DNA from: Heterocephalus glaber | Lineage: Eukaryota; Chordata; Mammalia; Rodentia; Bathyergidae | NCBI RefSeq assembly: GCF_000247695.1 | Contig: NW_004624751.1 | Coordinates: 27,558,691 to 27,622,690, forward strand | DNA: 64,000 nt | Direction of reading: 5' to 3' | Shown: in pieces, positions 22,872 through 33,844 of the stretch | How positions within the stretch are numbered: the first letter of the stretch is position 1 | How the letters are laid out: the number at the start of each line of letters is the position of its first letter | Notes under the pieces: generated by a model | What the model saw: the letters and a program-made list of their open reading frames with translations, nothing else | Databases searched by the model: none | Told to the model about the DNA's origin: nothing | Made by a program: the position numbers and the translations under genes

Positions 22872-22978
22872 CTGTGGTACTTTGGTTTACAAACACTGAC
22901 CCTAACCATTGAATTTGATTCGGTTCTTGTCCAATTCAGTTTGAGAAAGAATTAAGTTCATAAACTGAAGTACCACTG
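22872..22978. mobile_element. mariner/Tigger-type MITE with TA duplication
   Basis: This 107-bp palindromic element has terminal inverted repeats: ctgtggtactttggtttac at the left, and aactgaagtaccactg as the inverse at the right. TA lies on both sides (22870-22871 and 22979-22980), the signature of Tc1/mariner superfamily insertion. It has no coding capacity. Confidence 0.8.
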
Positions 22979-23159
22979 TACTCATTTGGACATTTGGCAA
23001 CTTAAAAGATATTTTTCTTCTTTTAAATGCTTATTTCCAAGGACAATGACTTAACCAATTACCAGTCCAATTATTTAAATACAAGATGACTAAAAATTGC
23101 ATATTTTTGTTAATTTTTATATGATAATATAACAGGAAATATAAAAACAATTTTATCAC

Positions 23160-23416
23160 ATTTATTCAGGATGTGAGGGTGATCTAGCTGAGACATCTGT
23201 CTCCTCATCAATTGCCAGAGTTGATTCTGCTGATCTGGCTGGCCCGGCGGTATCCCCTTCCTCCCCCACTGCTCCATGTGCGTCCTTCCCAAAGGTGAGT
23301 GCTTGGTGGAAGAGGACAATCACCCCCAATAGAGGAGGACCGTTTCCCGGGTCGAGGGCATACGAGTAGCTGCACTCCCCTGCTAGAACCTCTAAACAAG
23401 CTCTCAAATTTATTCA
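23160..23416 (+). pseudogene. RN7SK: 7SK snRNA retropseudogene, 3'-truncated
   Basis: The copy at 23169-23407 follows 7SK RNA from its first bases (GGATGTGAGGGTGATCTAGC) through GCTCCATGTGCGTCC and GAGGAGGACCG to CTAGAACCTC and AAACAAGCTCTCAA. This is about the first 240 of 331 nucleotides. The 3' hairpin and U-tail are absent and no A-tail was added. ATTTATTCA flanks it exactly (23160-23168 and 23408-23416). 7SK normally sequesters P-TEFb with HEXIM and LARP7; this copy lacks the LARP7-binding 3' end and no upstream snRNA-type promoter is evident, so it should be dead. Confidence 0.95.
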
Positions 23417-23430
23417 ATACATGAATAGAC

Positions 23431-23513
23431 TCGGGGCCAGGGATTTAGCTCAGCTACACCCTGCCTGCCTTGAAAGCGAAAGGTCCTGAGTTTGATTCCT
23501 GGTAGGGGGGTTG
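23431..23513 (+). mobile_element. ID-type SINE
   Basis: Forward ID with a short G-tail, immediately after the 7SK copy. Confidence 0.85.
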
Positions 23514-23583
23514 AAATGACGCCTGCCTGAGCAACCCTCAAGGTGGTCAGTTAAGTCATTAATATATAAAGAGAAAAGCAGAC

Positions 23584-23675
23584 TTAGGGAAGTAACTCAG
23601 TGGTACAGCACTTGCCTAACATTTATGAGGCTCTGGGTTTGATGCATAGCTCTGCAAACAAATAAAAAAACTCCA
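23584..23675 (+). mobile_element. ID-like SINE, diverged
   Basis: gggaagtaactcagtggtac to gggtttgatgcatagctctg. Confidence 0.65.
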
Positions 23676-23683
23676 ACAAATAA

Positions 23684-23755
23684 AACTCTCAGAAAAACAA
23701 ACAAGCAAGCAAACAAACAAACACCTGAAAAACAAAGAGAAAACAAACAAACGTA
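23684..23755. repeat. (CAAA)n-rich simple repeat
   Basis: Interrupted caaa/caag units continuing from a SINE tail. Confidence 0.8.
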
Positions 23756-23761
23756 AAAACA

Positions 23762-23882
23762 AGGCAGGTGTGGTGGTTCACATTTGTAATCCCAGCACTC
23801 TGGGAGACTGAGGCAGAAGGGTCATAAGTGTGAAGTCAGTGCGGGCAACTTAGGAAACCGTCTCAAACAAAACAAAACAAAA
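23762..23882 (+). mobile_element. B1 SINE
   Basis: Forward B1: ggcaggtgtggtggttcaca to accgtctcaaac. Confidence 0.85.
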
Positions 23883-23891
23883 GAAAAAGAA

Positions 23892-24034
23892 GGGCCAGGC
23901 GTGGTGGCACATGCCTGTAATCCTAGCACTTGGGAGGCTGAGGCAGGGGGATTGCCATGAGTTGGAGGCCAGCCTGGGCTACATAGTGAGTTCAAGGTCA
24001 GCCTGAACTACACAATGAGATTGACTCAAAAGAG
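23892..24034 (+). mobile_element. B1 SINE with internal duplication
   Basis: Forward B1: gggctacatagtgagttcaa is followed by a second gtcagcctgaactacacaat unit. Confidence 0.9.
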
Positions 24035-24066
24035 GGGGAGGAGAAGGGGGATGAGAAGGAGAAGAA
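24031..24066. repeat. purine-rich tract
   Basis: agaggggga/gaaggag units extending the B1 tail. Confidence 0.7.
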
Positions 24067-24325
24067 AATAATCAGGATTTTGTAAATATGATCAGTATGT
24101 CTTGTATAGTTATGGCATATGTGAGTAGAAAAATGGATGAAAAGTAAGACAAATAATGAAGGCTCATCAGAGATAAGCCCAAGAAAGAAGTCATTGTAAG
24201 AGCTCATATTTCTTATACCCACAATCTTTATTTCATACCCTGCTACAGTTATCTACAAATATATAATCAAGTGATCTTCTTTCCTTGTAGCACTTTTAAA
24301 TAACTTTATTAAGGTTTATATTTTA

Positions 24326-24543
24326 TTTTATTTTAGAGACAATGTCTTGCTTTGTAGTGGTTCAGGCTGGCCTTCAACTCACACTGATCCTCCTGCCTCA
24401 GCCTCCCAAGTGCTGGGACTTGGGAGGCACCACCATGCCTGGCACATACCTGTAGTCCCAGCACTCCCAGGCTGAGGCAGGAGGATTGCACTGAGTTCAA
24501 GGCCAGCATGAACTATACAATGAGACTGTCTCAAAAAAAAAAA
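24326..24543. mobile_element. head-to-head inverted B1 pair
   Basis: A reverse B1 (24326 to about 24440) abuts a forward B1 (about 24440-24543) with almost no spacer, forming a long inverted repeat. Confidence 0.85.
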
Positions 24544-24661
24544 TTAATTCTAAGGCATCAAAAGTAAAGAGGGGAAAAAAGATTGTAATACCTGGATAAG
24601 ACATTCAACTCTGAATCTTCTGGCAACTAGGTCATAAAGGAAACATAAAATTACAGTTTCC

Positions 24662-24746
24662 AGGGACTGGGGATTTAGCTCAGTGGTTCTGCTGCCTGCC
24701 TCGAAAGCGCAAGGTCCTGTTTGATCCCCGGTACCAAAAAAAAAAA
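24662..24746 (+). mobile_element. ID-type SINE
   Basis: Forward ID. Flanks AAATTACAGTTTCC and AAATTACCGTTTCC. Confidence 0.92.
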
Positions 24747-25132
24747 TTACCGTTTCCATTTTCTGACAAAAAGAAAGAAGGATATAACTTTATCTGCAGA
24801 GGCAAAAACTCTCCTGGAACTCATGCAAACAATGACATCACAATTTTTTTTTTTTTTTTCTAAATGGGACTAAGGAGAAGCTCCTTCCCACTTTCACATA
24901 GGAAAAACATGGATTTACTTTAATTTTGATGATATGCAATCAAGGTTGAATTAGCCAACGCTTACCAACATCATTTCCATCTGTAACAATGGGGACAGTA
25001 ACTCGTATTTACTAGTGGACTGTAGGAAAGAGTAAGTTATATAATTTATGTGAAGTACTCAGTAAACTGCCTTGAGTAATTTTACAAATCAAAGAAAGGT
25101 TGCATCAACCTTTAGTTTGATCTTTTTTCCTC

Positions 25133-25322
25133 TCCTGTGGTACTGGGCACTGAACCCATGGCCTTCACACTGAGCTGTTTCACCACCACTTTTACATTTT
25201 AGTTTGTGACAGGGTTTCGCTAAAGTTGCTAAATTGCCCAGGCTGGACTTGAACTTTCGATCCTCCTCCTCAGCCTTCCAGACTGCTGGGATTTACAGCT
25301 TTCCCCACCATACCTGGCTGAT
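25133..25322 (-). mobile_element. B1/ID dimer SINE
   Basis: Reverse dimer: gtactgggcactgaacccat then gctaaattgcccaggctgga. Confidence 0.85.
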
Positions 25323-25429
25323 TTTCTTTTTAAAAAGCTGAGAGCATAACAACAATATTGTGACTTACTGGAAGGAATTTTGTAAATAGGTGCAATTCTG
25401 TTCATCCCAAGTGGAATATCTGAGACAAA

Positions 25430-25510
25430 GACTTTTTTTGGTGCTGAGACTCAAACCTAGGGCCATGTGCATGCTAGGCAATCACTCTACCACTGGGCCA
25501 CATCCAGCCT
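25430..25510 (-). mobile_element. ID-like SINE, old
   Basis: Reverse: ggtgctgagactcaaaccta to accactgggccacatccag. Confidence 0.65.
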
Positions 25511-25611
25511 TCCTACTCTGCTTCGTGACTTCATTAACTGCAGGACAAAACACTGCAAGTTTGCAATGGAGAGGTGTGGAGAGGCACAAGATCTCAATTC
25601 AGTTTAGGATC

Positions 25612-25682
25612 ACCGCTTTTTTTTTTTTGAGATAGCATCTATGTAGTCCAGGATGGCCTTGAATTTGCAATCCTGCCTCGAG
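25612..25682 (-). mobile_element. B1 SINE fragment
   Basis: Reverse 3' part: ttttttttttgagatagcat to gaatttgcaatcctgcctcg. Confidence 0.75.
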
Positions 25683-25780
25683 CTTGTTTTACTAAGCTTT
25701 AATTTTTATTTTGCTTTGAAAAGAATAAAAAGCTGCTTTTCAGATGTTTGACATCATGAAAAGCCCCCAAATTAAATGAC

Positions 25781-25805
25781 AATGATAATGATAATGATGA
25801 TGATT
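25781..25805. repeat. (AATGAT)/(GAT)n simple repeat
   Basis: Short aatgat and gatgat units. Confidence 0.85.
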
Positions 25806-25809
25806 ATTC

Positions 25810-25992
25810 TACGGTACTGGGAATTGAACCCAGGACTTTCACACTGAACTACATTTTCAGCCTTTTTTGTAGTTTTAAATTTTTAGACAAGGTCCTGCTG
25901 AATCCTCTAAATTAGCTGGCCTTGAACTTGGGATCCTCTTGCTTCAGCTTCCCAGAGTGCTGAGGGTGTGTGTGCCACCACATCTGGCTAAA
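25810..25992 (-). mobile_element. B1/ID dimer SINE
   Basis: Reverse: gtactgggaattgaacccag then ctggccttgaacttgggatc. Confidence 0.85.
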
Positions 25993-25994
25993 CC

Positions 25995-26425
25995 TCAACA
26001 TTAGATTATCAAACCATAATTACTTAGGTGAGGATATACTGTGCAATGCATAAAATCAACTGATAAATATTAATTAGATATGAAGCCATACAAATTTCAC
26101 TGATGTTATGTAGGAGTAGGAAATTTCTACGAGTAGTTTCATCTTGCTAGTATTTAATTTTTATGCTTAAACATATTTCTTCTCAGCCCACTAAATAAAA
26201 CTCTTCAGTTATTATTTGGATGCATGAATATGTGTTTTCAAGTACAATGTATAAAATAAACAAAATAACATTACGCATATTTTAAGGCTCTAGTATAATC
26301 CTTTAAGATCAAATCAGAATTCCCCCTCTGGAACAAAAATAACTTATGCAACTTTATGAGAAAAAATGTAGTTGATATAACTGAATAGACATCAAAACTG
26401 TAGTTACTTTCTCAAATATTCAGTT
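25995..26425. other. unique AT-rich intron
   Basis: I see nothing recognisable here. Confidence 0.4.
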
Positions 26426-26429
26426 TTAA

Positions 26430-26519
26430 GGGCCGGGGATGTAGCTCAGTGGCACCGTGCCTGCCTCACAAGAGCAAGGTCCTGAGTTCAATCCCTGGTA
26501 CCAATAAAAAAAAAAAAAT
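26430..26519 (+). mobile_element. ID-type SINE
   Basis: Forward, close to consensus, with an A-tail. Flanks CAGTTTTAA and CAATTTTAA. Confidence 0.92.
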
Positions 26520-26524
26520 CCAAT

Positions 26525-27080
26525 TTTAAAAACGTGAAAATTCTATACAGTACATGAATCAAGCTTCCACAGGGAAGAAATAATTATTTGAAGGCAGAAT
26601 TCTAGATATATATGTTAGATATGGCCTAGGATGTCAGAAGTGAGAAGAAAGAATAAATATTTTTAGAAAAGTTCTACCTAGCCCTTGTTAGATTATCTAC
26701 CTAAAAGTTCCTCTTAAATCGTGTCCAGGGACACCTTCTTAATGCATTTACTCATTACCTTACTGACACCTAAAAGAACTTACTCCCAAACCCACTCCTT
26801 AGATGGAAATGACCCTGCAGTTCCTCTGACACCATTTCCAGGATGTGCGCCTTTGAATTGCTTCTGGCACTAATCTACTGTTCACCTCTCTCAGTGTAAT
26901 TCTTCCGTTAATTTATTCCCAAACATTTGGTACACTTTTTCCTGAGTAGGAAACAGTGTTTTTAGGACAGTCATAAACCAATGAACTACTCTGAATATTT
27001 CTTTTTTAGAATAAAGAAAAGGTAAAAAGATGGCTAAAAGAAGGCAGTGATGTGTAAAAGTGCTCAGGACTAAAACATTA
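26525..27080. other. unique intronic DNA
   Basis: No recognised gene or repeat; perhaps L2-like text near 26700-26900. Confidence 0.35.
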
Positions 27081-27084
27081 GGCA

Positions 27085-27765
27085 TAATAATACCACACGC
27101 TGGTGAGAGTATATAGCTTCGAAACTCTCAAGTGGTGCAGGGAGAACTGCAAAAGTGCAGTACTTTGGAAAAGCCTGGGGCAGTTCCTTAAAACACACAC
27201 CCCAGCAACGTTCACCTCAGCATTTGTGCTCCAAGGTATGTTTCCAAGACAAGTGGAAATTTACATTTACACAAAAACCTGTACATGGTTGGTTGCAGTT
27301 GCTTTACTTATATTTTATAGTGTAATATTAACCTGACTACAGATTAACAAGTTATTATAGTTAATATATTATTTTAAATGTCCCAAAACATAAACAACTC
27401 AAATGTCTATCAAGTAGTGAATGGATTAATAAATGAACATCAATACAATAGAGTGTATATAATGGACTCAGTAAGTGAAAAGCTAGACTTAAAAGGCTAC
27501 ATATTGTATTTCATTTGTATGGCATTCTGTAAAAGGTAAACTGTAGGTACAGAAAATAGATCAGTGGTTGTTAATGTAGGAGATTGGGGAAAAGGTTCAA
27601 CTACAGAGTGCATGAGAGACTCCTTGAGGTGGTAAAATTATTCTATAACTTGATTGTGGTGGTACAGTATTTACACAATTGTGTCTATTTGTCAAAAAGC
27701 ACAGAAACAAAAAGGGTGAATCTTAATGTTTTTATATTATACTTTAATAAACCTAACTAAAAAAC
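27085..27765 (+). mobile_element. ancient L1 3' region
   Basis: Forward text: aactcaaatgtctatcaagt, aatggattaataaatgaaca, catttgtatggcattctgta and gattgtggtggtacagtatt, a typical old L1 3' end. Confidence 0.75.
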
Positions 27766-27784
27766 AAAGCAAAACCAAACTGGG

Positions 27785-27870
27785 TATGTCTTTGGGTTAC
27801 TAACTGGCTTTTGGCAAGCCATTTAAAACTCATTTTTCCTTCTATAAAATGGGAATTATTTTTAAAGGAA
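27785..27870 (+). mobile_element. MIR fragment
   Basis: ggcaagccatttaaaactca and ccttctataaaatgggaatt fit the MIR right half. Confidence 0.55.
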
Positions 27871-27874
27871 TTTT

Positions 27875-28389
<515 letters not shown>

Positions 28390-28639
28390 TCAGTGTAAAT
28401 TTAGTTAATAAACAGTAAATAGCAAATGAGTAAACATAAATCTAGTCATTTGAATTAAAGATAAATTAAATCTGTAGTCAAGAAAGATACCAAATCAGTT
28501 ACTGGAATGTTTAATGACTGGCCAAGTTCTTTAGTGAGAAGACTCTTTTAATAACCATGCAACAATGCAACTGAGATGCTTTCTAAGAACACTTTTCTGC
28601 CTATTAGGGGGATAAAATCAGGGTTTTAAAGTTGACTTC

Positions 28640-28790
28640 TAGCTGGGGATGGTGGTGCATATCTGTAATCCCAGCACTCGGAGGCTGAGGTAGGAGGATT
28701 GTTGTGAGTTTGAGGTCAGCTTGGGCTATACAGTGAGTTCAAGTTCAGCCTCAAATACGCAGGGAGACTTTGTCTCAAAAAATAAAACAA
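28640..28790 (+). mobile_element. B1 SINE with internal duplication
   Basis: Forward B1 about 290 bp to the right of the exon at 28270-28354, i.e. in the preceding intron. Confidence 0.88.
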
Positions 28791-28872
28791 GGGTCAGGGA
28801 CTTAGCTCAGTGGTTCCGTCACCTGCCTCGCAAGCACAAGGTCCCGAGTTTGATCCCCGGTACCAAAAAACA
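28791..28872 (+). mobile_element. ID-type SINE
   Basis: Forward ID (gtcagggacttagctcagtg) directly in the tail of the preceding B1. Confidence 0.88.
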
Positions 28873-29171
28873 AAAATACAAAAATAAATAAATTAAAAAA
28901 ACAAAACAAAACAACAACAACAAAAAATTAAAGTTGACTATTTACTCCTAAAATGTAAGAAGAGGAAGTGGGACTTATCTAAAAGGAAAAAGAATGTTTA
29001 TATAGGCAAAATATTAAAACACAAGATATTGGAAGTCAAATTAAATATATATACAAGTATATCCTTAACGTTAAAAGTAGCACTTTATAATTTACTATGT
29101 TCTAAATTATTATGTATATAACTGAGGTAAACAAATCAGTTTGTGGTAAATAATTTGTTTTCAAATTTTTC

Positions 29172-29362
29172 CCCTTCTCAGTAGTGGGGATTGAACCGAG
29201 GATCTTCACACTGAGCTACACCCAGACTTTTTTTATTTTTACTTTTGAGACAGGGTCTCACTAAGTGACTAAACTGCCCAGGCTGAGTTTGAACTTGTAA
29301 GCCTTTTCCACAGCCTCCCAGAGAAGCAGGATTACAGGTATGAGTCACCACACCCGGCTGCA
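29172..29362 (-). mobile_element. B1/ID dimer SINE
   Basis: Reverse: gtggggattgaaccgaggat then agtgactaaactgcccaggc. Confidence 0.85.
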
Positions 29363-29884
29363 TTTGGCTTGTTTTCTGACAAAAAAAGGTGAGAAGCTAG
29401 TTTATGATCCTAACAAGAAGGACATTTTAATACTTCAAAAGAGAAATATTTAGGACCTGCTTTTTATTATCCATAGTTTTATTATTCAACAGAGAAGTTA
29501 ACTAGAACAATTATATGCAGTGTTCTTCTAAATCTACTCAAACAGCACTATACAAGAATTAAGAAAAGCAGTAATACATCAAAGTGACATAATTTCTCAA
29601 ATGCTGAGGCAAAATATGTAAGGGTAAAATTAATAAGAATTATTTTGCTGAAGAGGTAAGATACCTTTAAGTAATACTTTAAGAAAATGGAAGGCCACCA
29701 ATTATTTCAATATGAGGCAGTTGTTTTTTTTTGTTTTGTTTTTTTTAATTCGAGGAGTACTAGCAGGCACTCTAGAAGAACTGCTATTTCCAAGGATTTC
29801 AGAAGGAAGAGCCTACATATTCCTCCTTCCTAGTAACTGGGAACTCTCCTGGGAAGCGTCACAGTTTGTCCTCTAGAAGAAAGA

Positions 29885-30080
29885 CCAGGCGCACGGCTGG
29901 CTTCCAGCTGTTTCCAGCTGTGCCACTGACTCAACTGTGTGGTACAAAGCATAACACACACCACACTGAACCTCAGCTCTCACATCTGTAAGAGTGGAAA
30001 ATGCTCGTGTGTGTCACAGGGCTATGTGAATTATTTAATGATTATATAAAGCATTGAACACATAAAACTCTACATAAATG
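29885..30080 (+). mobile_element. MIR element
   Basis: tgccactgactcaactgtgt, gaacctcagctctcacatct and ctatgtgaattatttaatga fit the MIR order. Confidence 0.65.
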
Positions 30081-30084
30081 CTAT

Positions 30085-32255
30085 ACTGTATTACTAACTT
30101 AGATGAAAAACAGGCTTCACAGGAAAACAGTAATTATGCACCAATAAAGGTAAGCAGCTCAGCAGAAAAACAAACTGACTTTCAGAGTTAGGCGCCAGAG
30201 ATCCTACTCAGCCGTGGAGTAGAGGAAACTAAGTGCCACTCTCGGCCACAGTCCCTAAAGCATGGTAAGGACCAGATGTTTCCGTGACTCTAAAATTCTC
30301 ATCTATGTGAAGCCGGAATCATTTTGAAGATAAAGTATTCTTCAAAATTAAAATAAAAGCAGTGAATTTTTGAGGAACACATAAGTGTCTGTGTTCACAT
30401 GCAAGCGCACACACCTACACACCATGTAAATGTTAGTTCACATGCAGGACACACGTACACACACCCTCCCTCTCTGTTCAGACAGTACACAAAATGTAGT
30501 ACAATGCGGATGGAACATTAAATTACAAGATTTTGACTAATTTTTTAGAAATGCTTCATATGTAATGTTTAACTTTTCAAGAATAAAGTAAATATTCTAT
30601 AGTTAAAAGCCCCCCCATATGGAATAAAAAGTAGGTGGATAAATTGGCTTACAGAGCAACTGTGTCCTATCTAAAAGATGTCAGTTTACCACAAATACTA
30701 TCTACGGACTCTATGGACGACATTTCTGTGATTAGAATGTGTGAGGACATACTTTTGATTTTAGTGTTTGTTATAATATACTCCAACCACAAAGGGCACT
30801 ACATTTGACAAAGTGGGTCCCTAAAACCTAATATGATGATTATTATATTCACTGTTCTGCTAGTACATATGTGATTACTCAATAGAAGTTTAGTCTTTGT
30901 AAGACATATTTCATAAGAGTGGAAACTTACCTTAAAAAATACAAAGCTTCTATGTGTGACTCATAAAACAACTACAAAACAAATCTCCTTATAAGCACAT
31001 CTACCTTGAATGTTATATTACACCCATAATTGTTCAATTCACTGTTAATTATTACTCAGAAATTCACGTTTATGACTCTGTTTCACCTGCTATATGAAAA
31101 CCTGATATGTTATTCCTTAACTTCCTGGATCAATTTACTCTGGCTTAGCCTTGGTAAGAGAAGTTGACAATGTGGTCTTTTTTCTTTTTTAACTACTAGT
31201 TAAGAATAAACTGACAACAGGGAAAGAAAATTTATGCTAATTCTTCTCTTTCCAGGCTTCCTTCAGTTCTGAAGTAGAGATCAAACCCAGATGTCTCTGT
31301 GGCAGAGGAGAGTGAACAACACCACTTTTAGAATGGATTATTATTGTAACGACAGGGAAATTTGAAGCAGTTACCAGGGACAGCTCAAATGTTAGCTTTT
31401 AACACATTTGTAATGACTTTTTTCAGTGTGAATTTATTCTCACCTTTGTAGAAACTGAACATATTGTATAAATGGCTAAGTTTGCAAAGAATGAATGTCG
31501 TTTAGTGGTATTGTTTAATTATGCTAAGAAAAAGCATAAAATTATTCAGTTCTTTACAGGGCTCTTATTTTATGTGAGATACTTTTTATATTCATGGCTG
31601 ATGTAAATATTCTTTATAATTAAAATAAACACCACCAGAGGGAAATAGGATTTTTCAAGAAACATAACTTAGTAACCCTTTTGGATGACCATCTAATGTT
31701 TAAATTTTGAATTAATAAAGGATAAGTATAGGGGAAGTAACATGTATGGAATTTCTTTGATGCGCTAGAAGCTTTATATACAGTATTTTCCTTTGCCACA
31801 CCTTGAGATTCACATTAATAACCACACTTCACAGACACATTCACCAGGAGAAAAGAACCCAGGCTGACTGTACTCAAAAGCCAGGATGACTCCATTCCAG
31901 GAAACCCACTGGCTCAGAGTAGGGGAGAACCAAGGGCACACACGCTGCATGCGCGGGCCCGGGCCCTCCCCTCTCCCCTCTCCCTGATTCGGTGGAAGCA
32001 GGCACCTTGACAGCAGCATCTCAGTGCCACGGTCAGACTACTGAAGACTTCACATTTTCACTTTGCAAGGTAGTTGCTTTGATTAACAGCAAGGTTTCAT
32101 GTTTTAAAATAAGAGCTCAGAATCTTCTGAAATATACAGTAAATTTATGAAACAGTATTAAAGGACTGAGATATTTAGCAAACAAAATTTTGGTAGTTAC
32201 TTCCATAGTTGGTATAGCTTTTATATATAATTTTATAATTTATAGCTTAATTTTG
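30085..32255. other. 2.2 kb of repeat-poor intron
   Basis: This is the longest SINE-free stretch near the middle of the window. No exon signature was found. A small GC-rich patch lies at 31920-32000 (ctgcatgcgcgggcccgggc). It is a candidate place to look for conserved non-coding sequence. Confidence 0.4.
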
Positions 32256-32267
32256 TCCAAATCTAAC

Positions 32268-32356
32268 TTTTTTTTTTTTTTGGGTACCAAGGATCAAACT
32301 CAGGACCTTGCGCTTGCCAGGCAGGTGCAGGAAACACTGAGATAAATCCCCAGCCC
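32268..32356 (-). mobile_element. ID-type SINE
   Basis: Reverse ID. Flanks CCAAATCTAAC and CAAATCTAAC. Confidence 0.92.
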
Positions 32357-32389
32357 CAAATCTAACATATTTTGAGAAGTATCTGTCAG

Positions 32390-32615
32390 GGTTTTTTTTC
32401 TTGTTTTTGTGGTATTGGAATTGAACTGAGGGCCTTACACATGCGAGGGAAGTATTCTACCAATGAGCTACATCCTTAGTGATTTTTTTGAGGGGAGGGT
32501 TTGTGACAAGGTCTTGCTATTTAGTTCAGGCTGGCCTTGAACTCACTGTGTAGCCCAGGCTGGCCTCAGCCTCCCAAGGGCTGGGACTACAGGCATGTGT
32601 CACTATGCTTGGCCA
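32390..32615 (-). mobile_element. ID-like plus duplicated B1 (reverse composite)
   Basis: The ID-like half reads ggaattgaactgagggcctt. The B1 half reads tagttcaggctggccttgaa and repeats tagcccaggctggcctcagc. Confidence 0.8.
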
Positions 32616-32639
32616 TCCCTAATGTTTTTTAAACTTTTA

Positions 32640-32756
32640 TTTTGAAAGAGGGATTCACAAAGTCATCCTAACTGGGCTTAAACTTGCAATTCTCCTGCCT
32701 CAGCTTCTGGGTAGCTGGGATTACAGGTGTGTACGACCATGTCCAGCTTATTTCTC
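32640..32756 (-). mobile_element. dimer-type SINE, B1 half
   Basis: Reverse: ttgaaagagggattcacaaa to gtgtacgaccatgtccagct. Confidence 0.75.
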
Positions 32757-32811
32757 CTTTAAAAAATAATTATCAATATAGAGACTTGTTAATGGTAATA
32801 TAGATATTAAT

Positions 32812-32990
32812 GAAAGCAAACATTCTTGAGCATCTATAACGTCTAGGCACTATGCTACATGTATTATAAAACTCACGTCACTTAACCCATAGGACAGCCA
32901 TATCAGTGAGGTGCTATTAACATCACTCTGACTTCGCAGGTGAGGAAGTGGTTGTGCTGTTCAATACCATCGCTATTAGTCACAGTGGCA
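32812..32990 (+). mobile_element. MIR element
   Basis: cttgagcatctataacgtct, aggcactatgctacatgtat and gcaggtgaggaagtggttgt. Confidence 0.7.
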
Positions 32991-33383
32991 GCTAGAATTA
33001 AGATTAACCTAATTTAGTTATAATTAAAAATGTGGCTCCCCAGGAACTCTAGCCACATTCCAAATGCGCATTCACTGCGGATGGCAGGTGGCAACTACTG
33101 CACAGAGCAGACAGGAGCTACTTTTACATCACAGGAAGTCCTATGGCACAATGGAGGTTTTCATCTCACCGACCTGCCCCAAGCCAAAGCTAAGTACTGT
33201 TCTGGGCTGGATTTTAATCCATGCAACCTACCCAGAGAGCCTGGAGTCTCTTTTAAAATATTAAAAAACAAAATGAAACAAAACAAAACAAAGACAAGTT
33301 TATCAAAGAATTTTCAGAGAGAAAATATAACAAAAATGTATCTGTCACCCAGCTTCAACAATTATCAAATCAAATTCCTACTT

Positions 33384-33466
33384 TTTTTTTTTGTACCGGG
33401 TATCAAACTCTGGTCCTTGCACTTGCGCAGCAGGCGGTGAAACCACTGAACCAAATCCCCGGCCCC
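33384..33466 (-). mobile_element. ID-type SINE
   Basis: Reverse ID. Flanks TCAAATTCCTACTTTT and TCAAATCCCTACTTTT. Confidence 0.92.
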
Positions 33467-33552
33467 ATCAAATCCCTACTTTTAACTACTATTCTACATT
33501 GTTTTTGGCTTCAATTCCTTGACTGTATTAATGAAAAATTATCCATATTTGG

Positions 33553-33665
33553 AATAGAACATAGGGAGGCAATATAACATAATGGTTAAGAGCACAGAAT
33601 TAGGAAGTGGATGGATATGGATTCAAATTCTGGCTCTGCTGCAAAGCTGTATGTTCTTAGTGAAT
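33553..33665 (+). mobile_element. MIR 5' part
   Basis: catаatggttaagagcac-type MIR start followed by attcaaattctggctctgct. Confidence 0.7.
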
Positions 33666-33679
33666 AAACTGCTGTCTGG

Positions 33680-33840
33680 ACATGGTGGTGCACACCCATA
33701 ATCCCAGCTCTCGGAAGGCTGAGGCAGGAGGGTTGCTGTGAATTTGAGGCCAGCCTGGTTTACACAGTGGGCTCAAGATCACCCTGAACTACATATTGAG
33801 ACCCTGCCTCAAAACCCCAACAAAAAAGAAAAAAAAAACC
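33680..33840 (+). mobile_element. B1 SINE with internal duplication
   Basis: Forward B1: gacatggtggtgcacaccca to gagaccctgcctcaaaa. Confidence 0.88.
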
Positions 33841-33844
33841 AAAA

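Noticed and set aside
33030..33440. Plus-strand open frame of 136 codons
   Set aside because: Its 3' part runs through A-rich DNA into a reverse ID element, and the 5' part is unrecognised.
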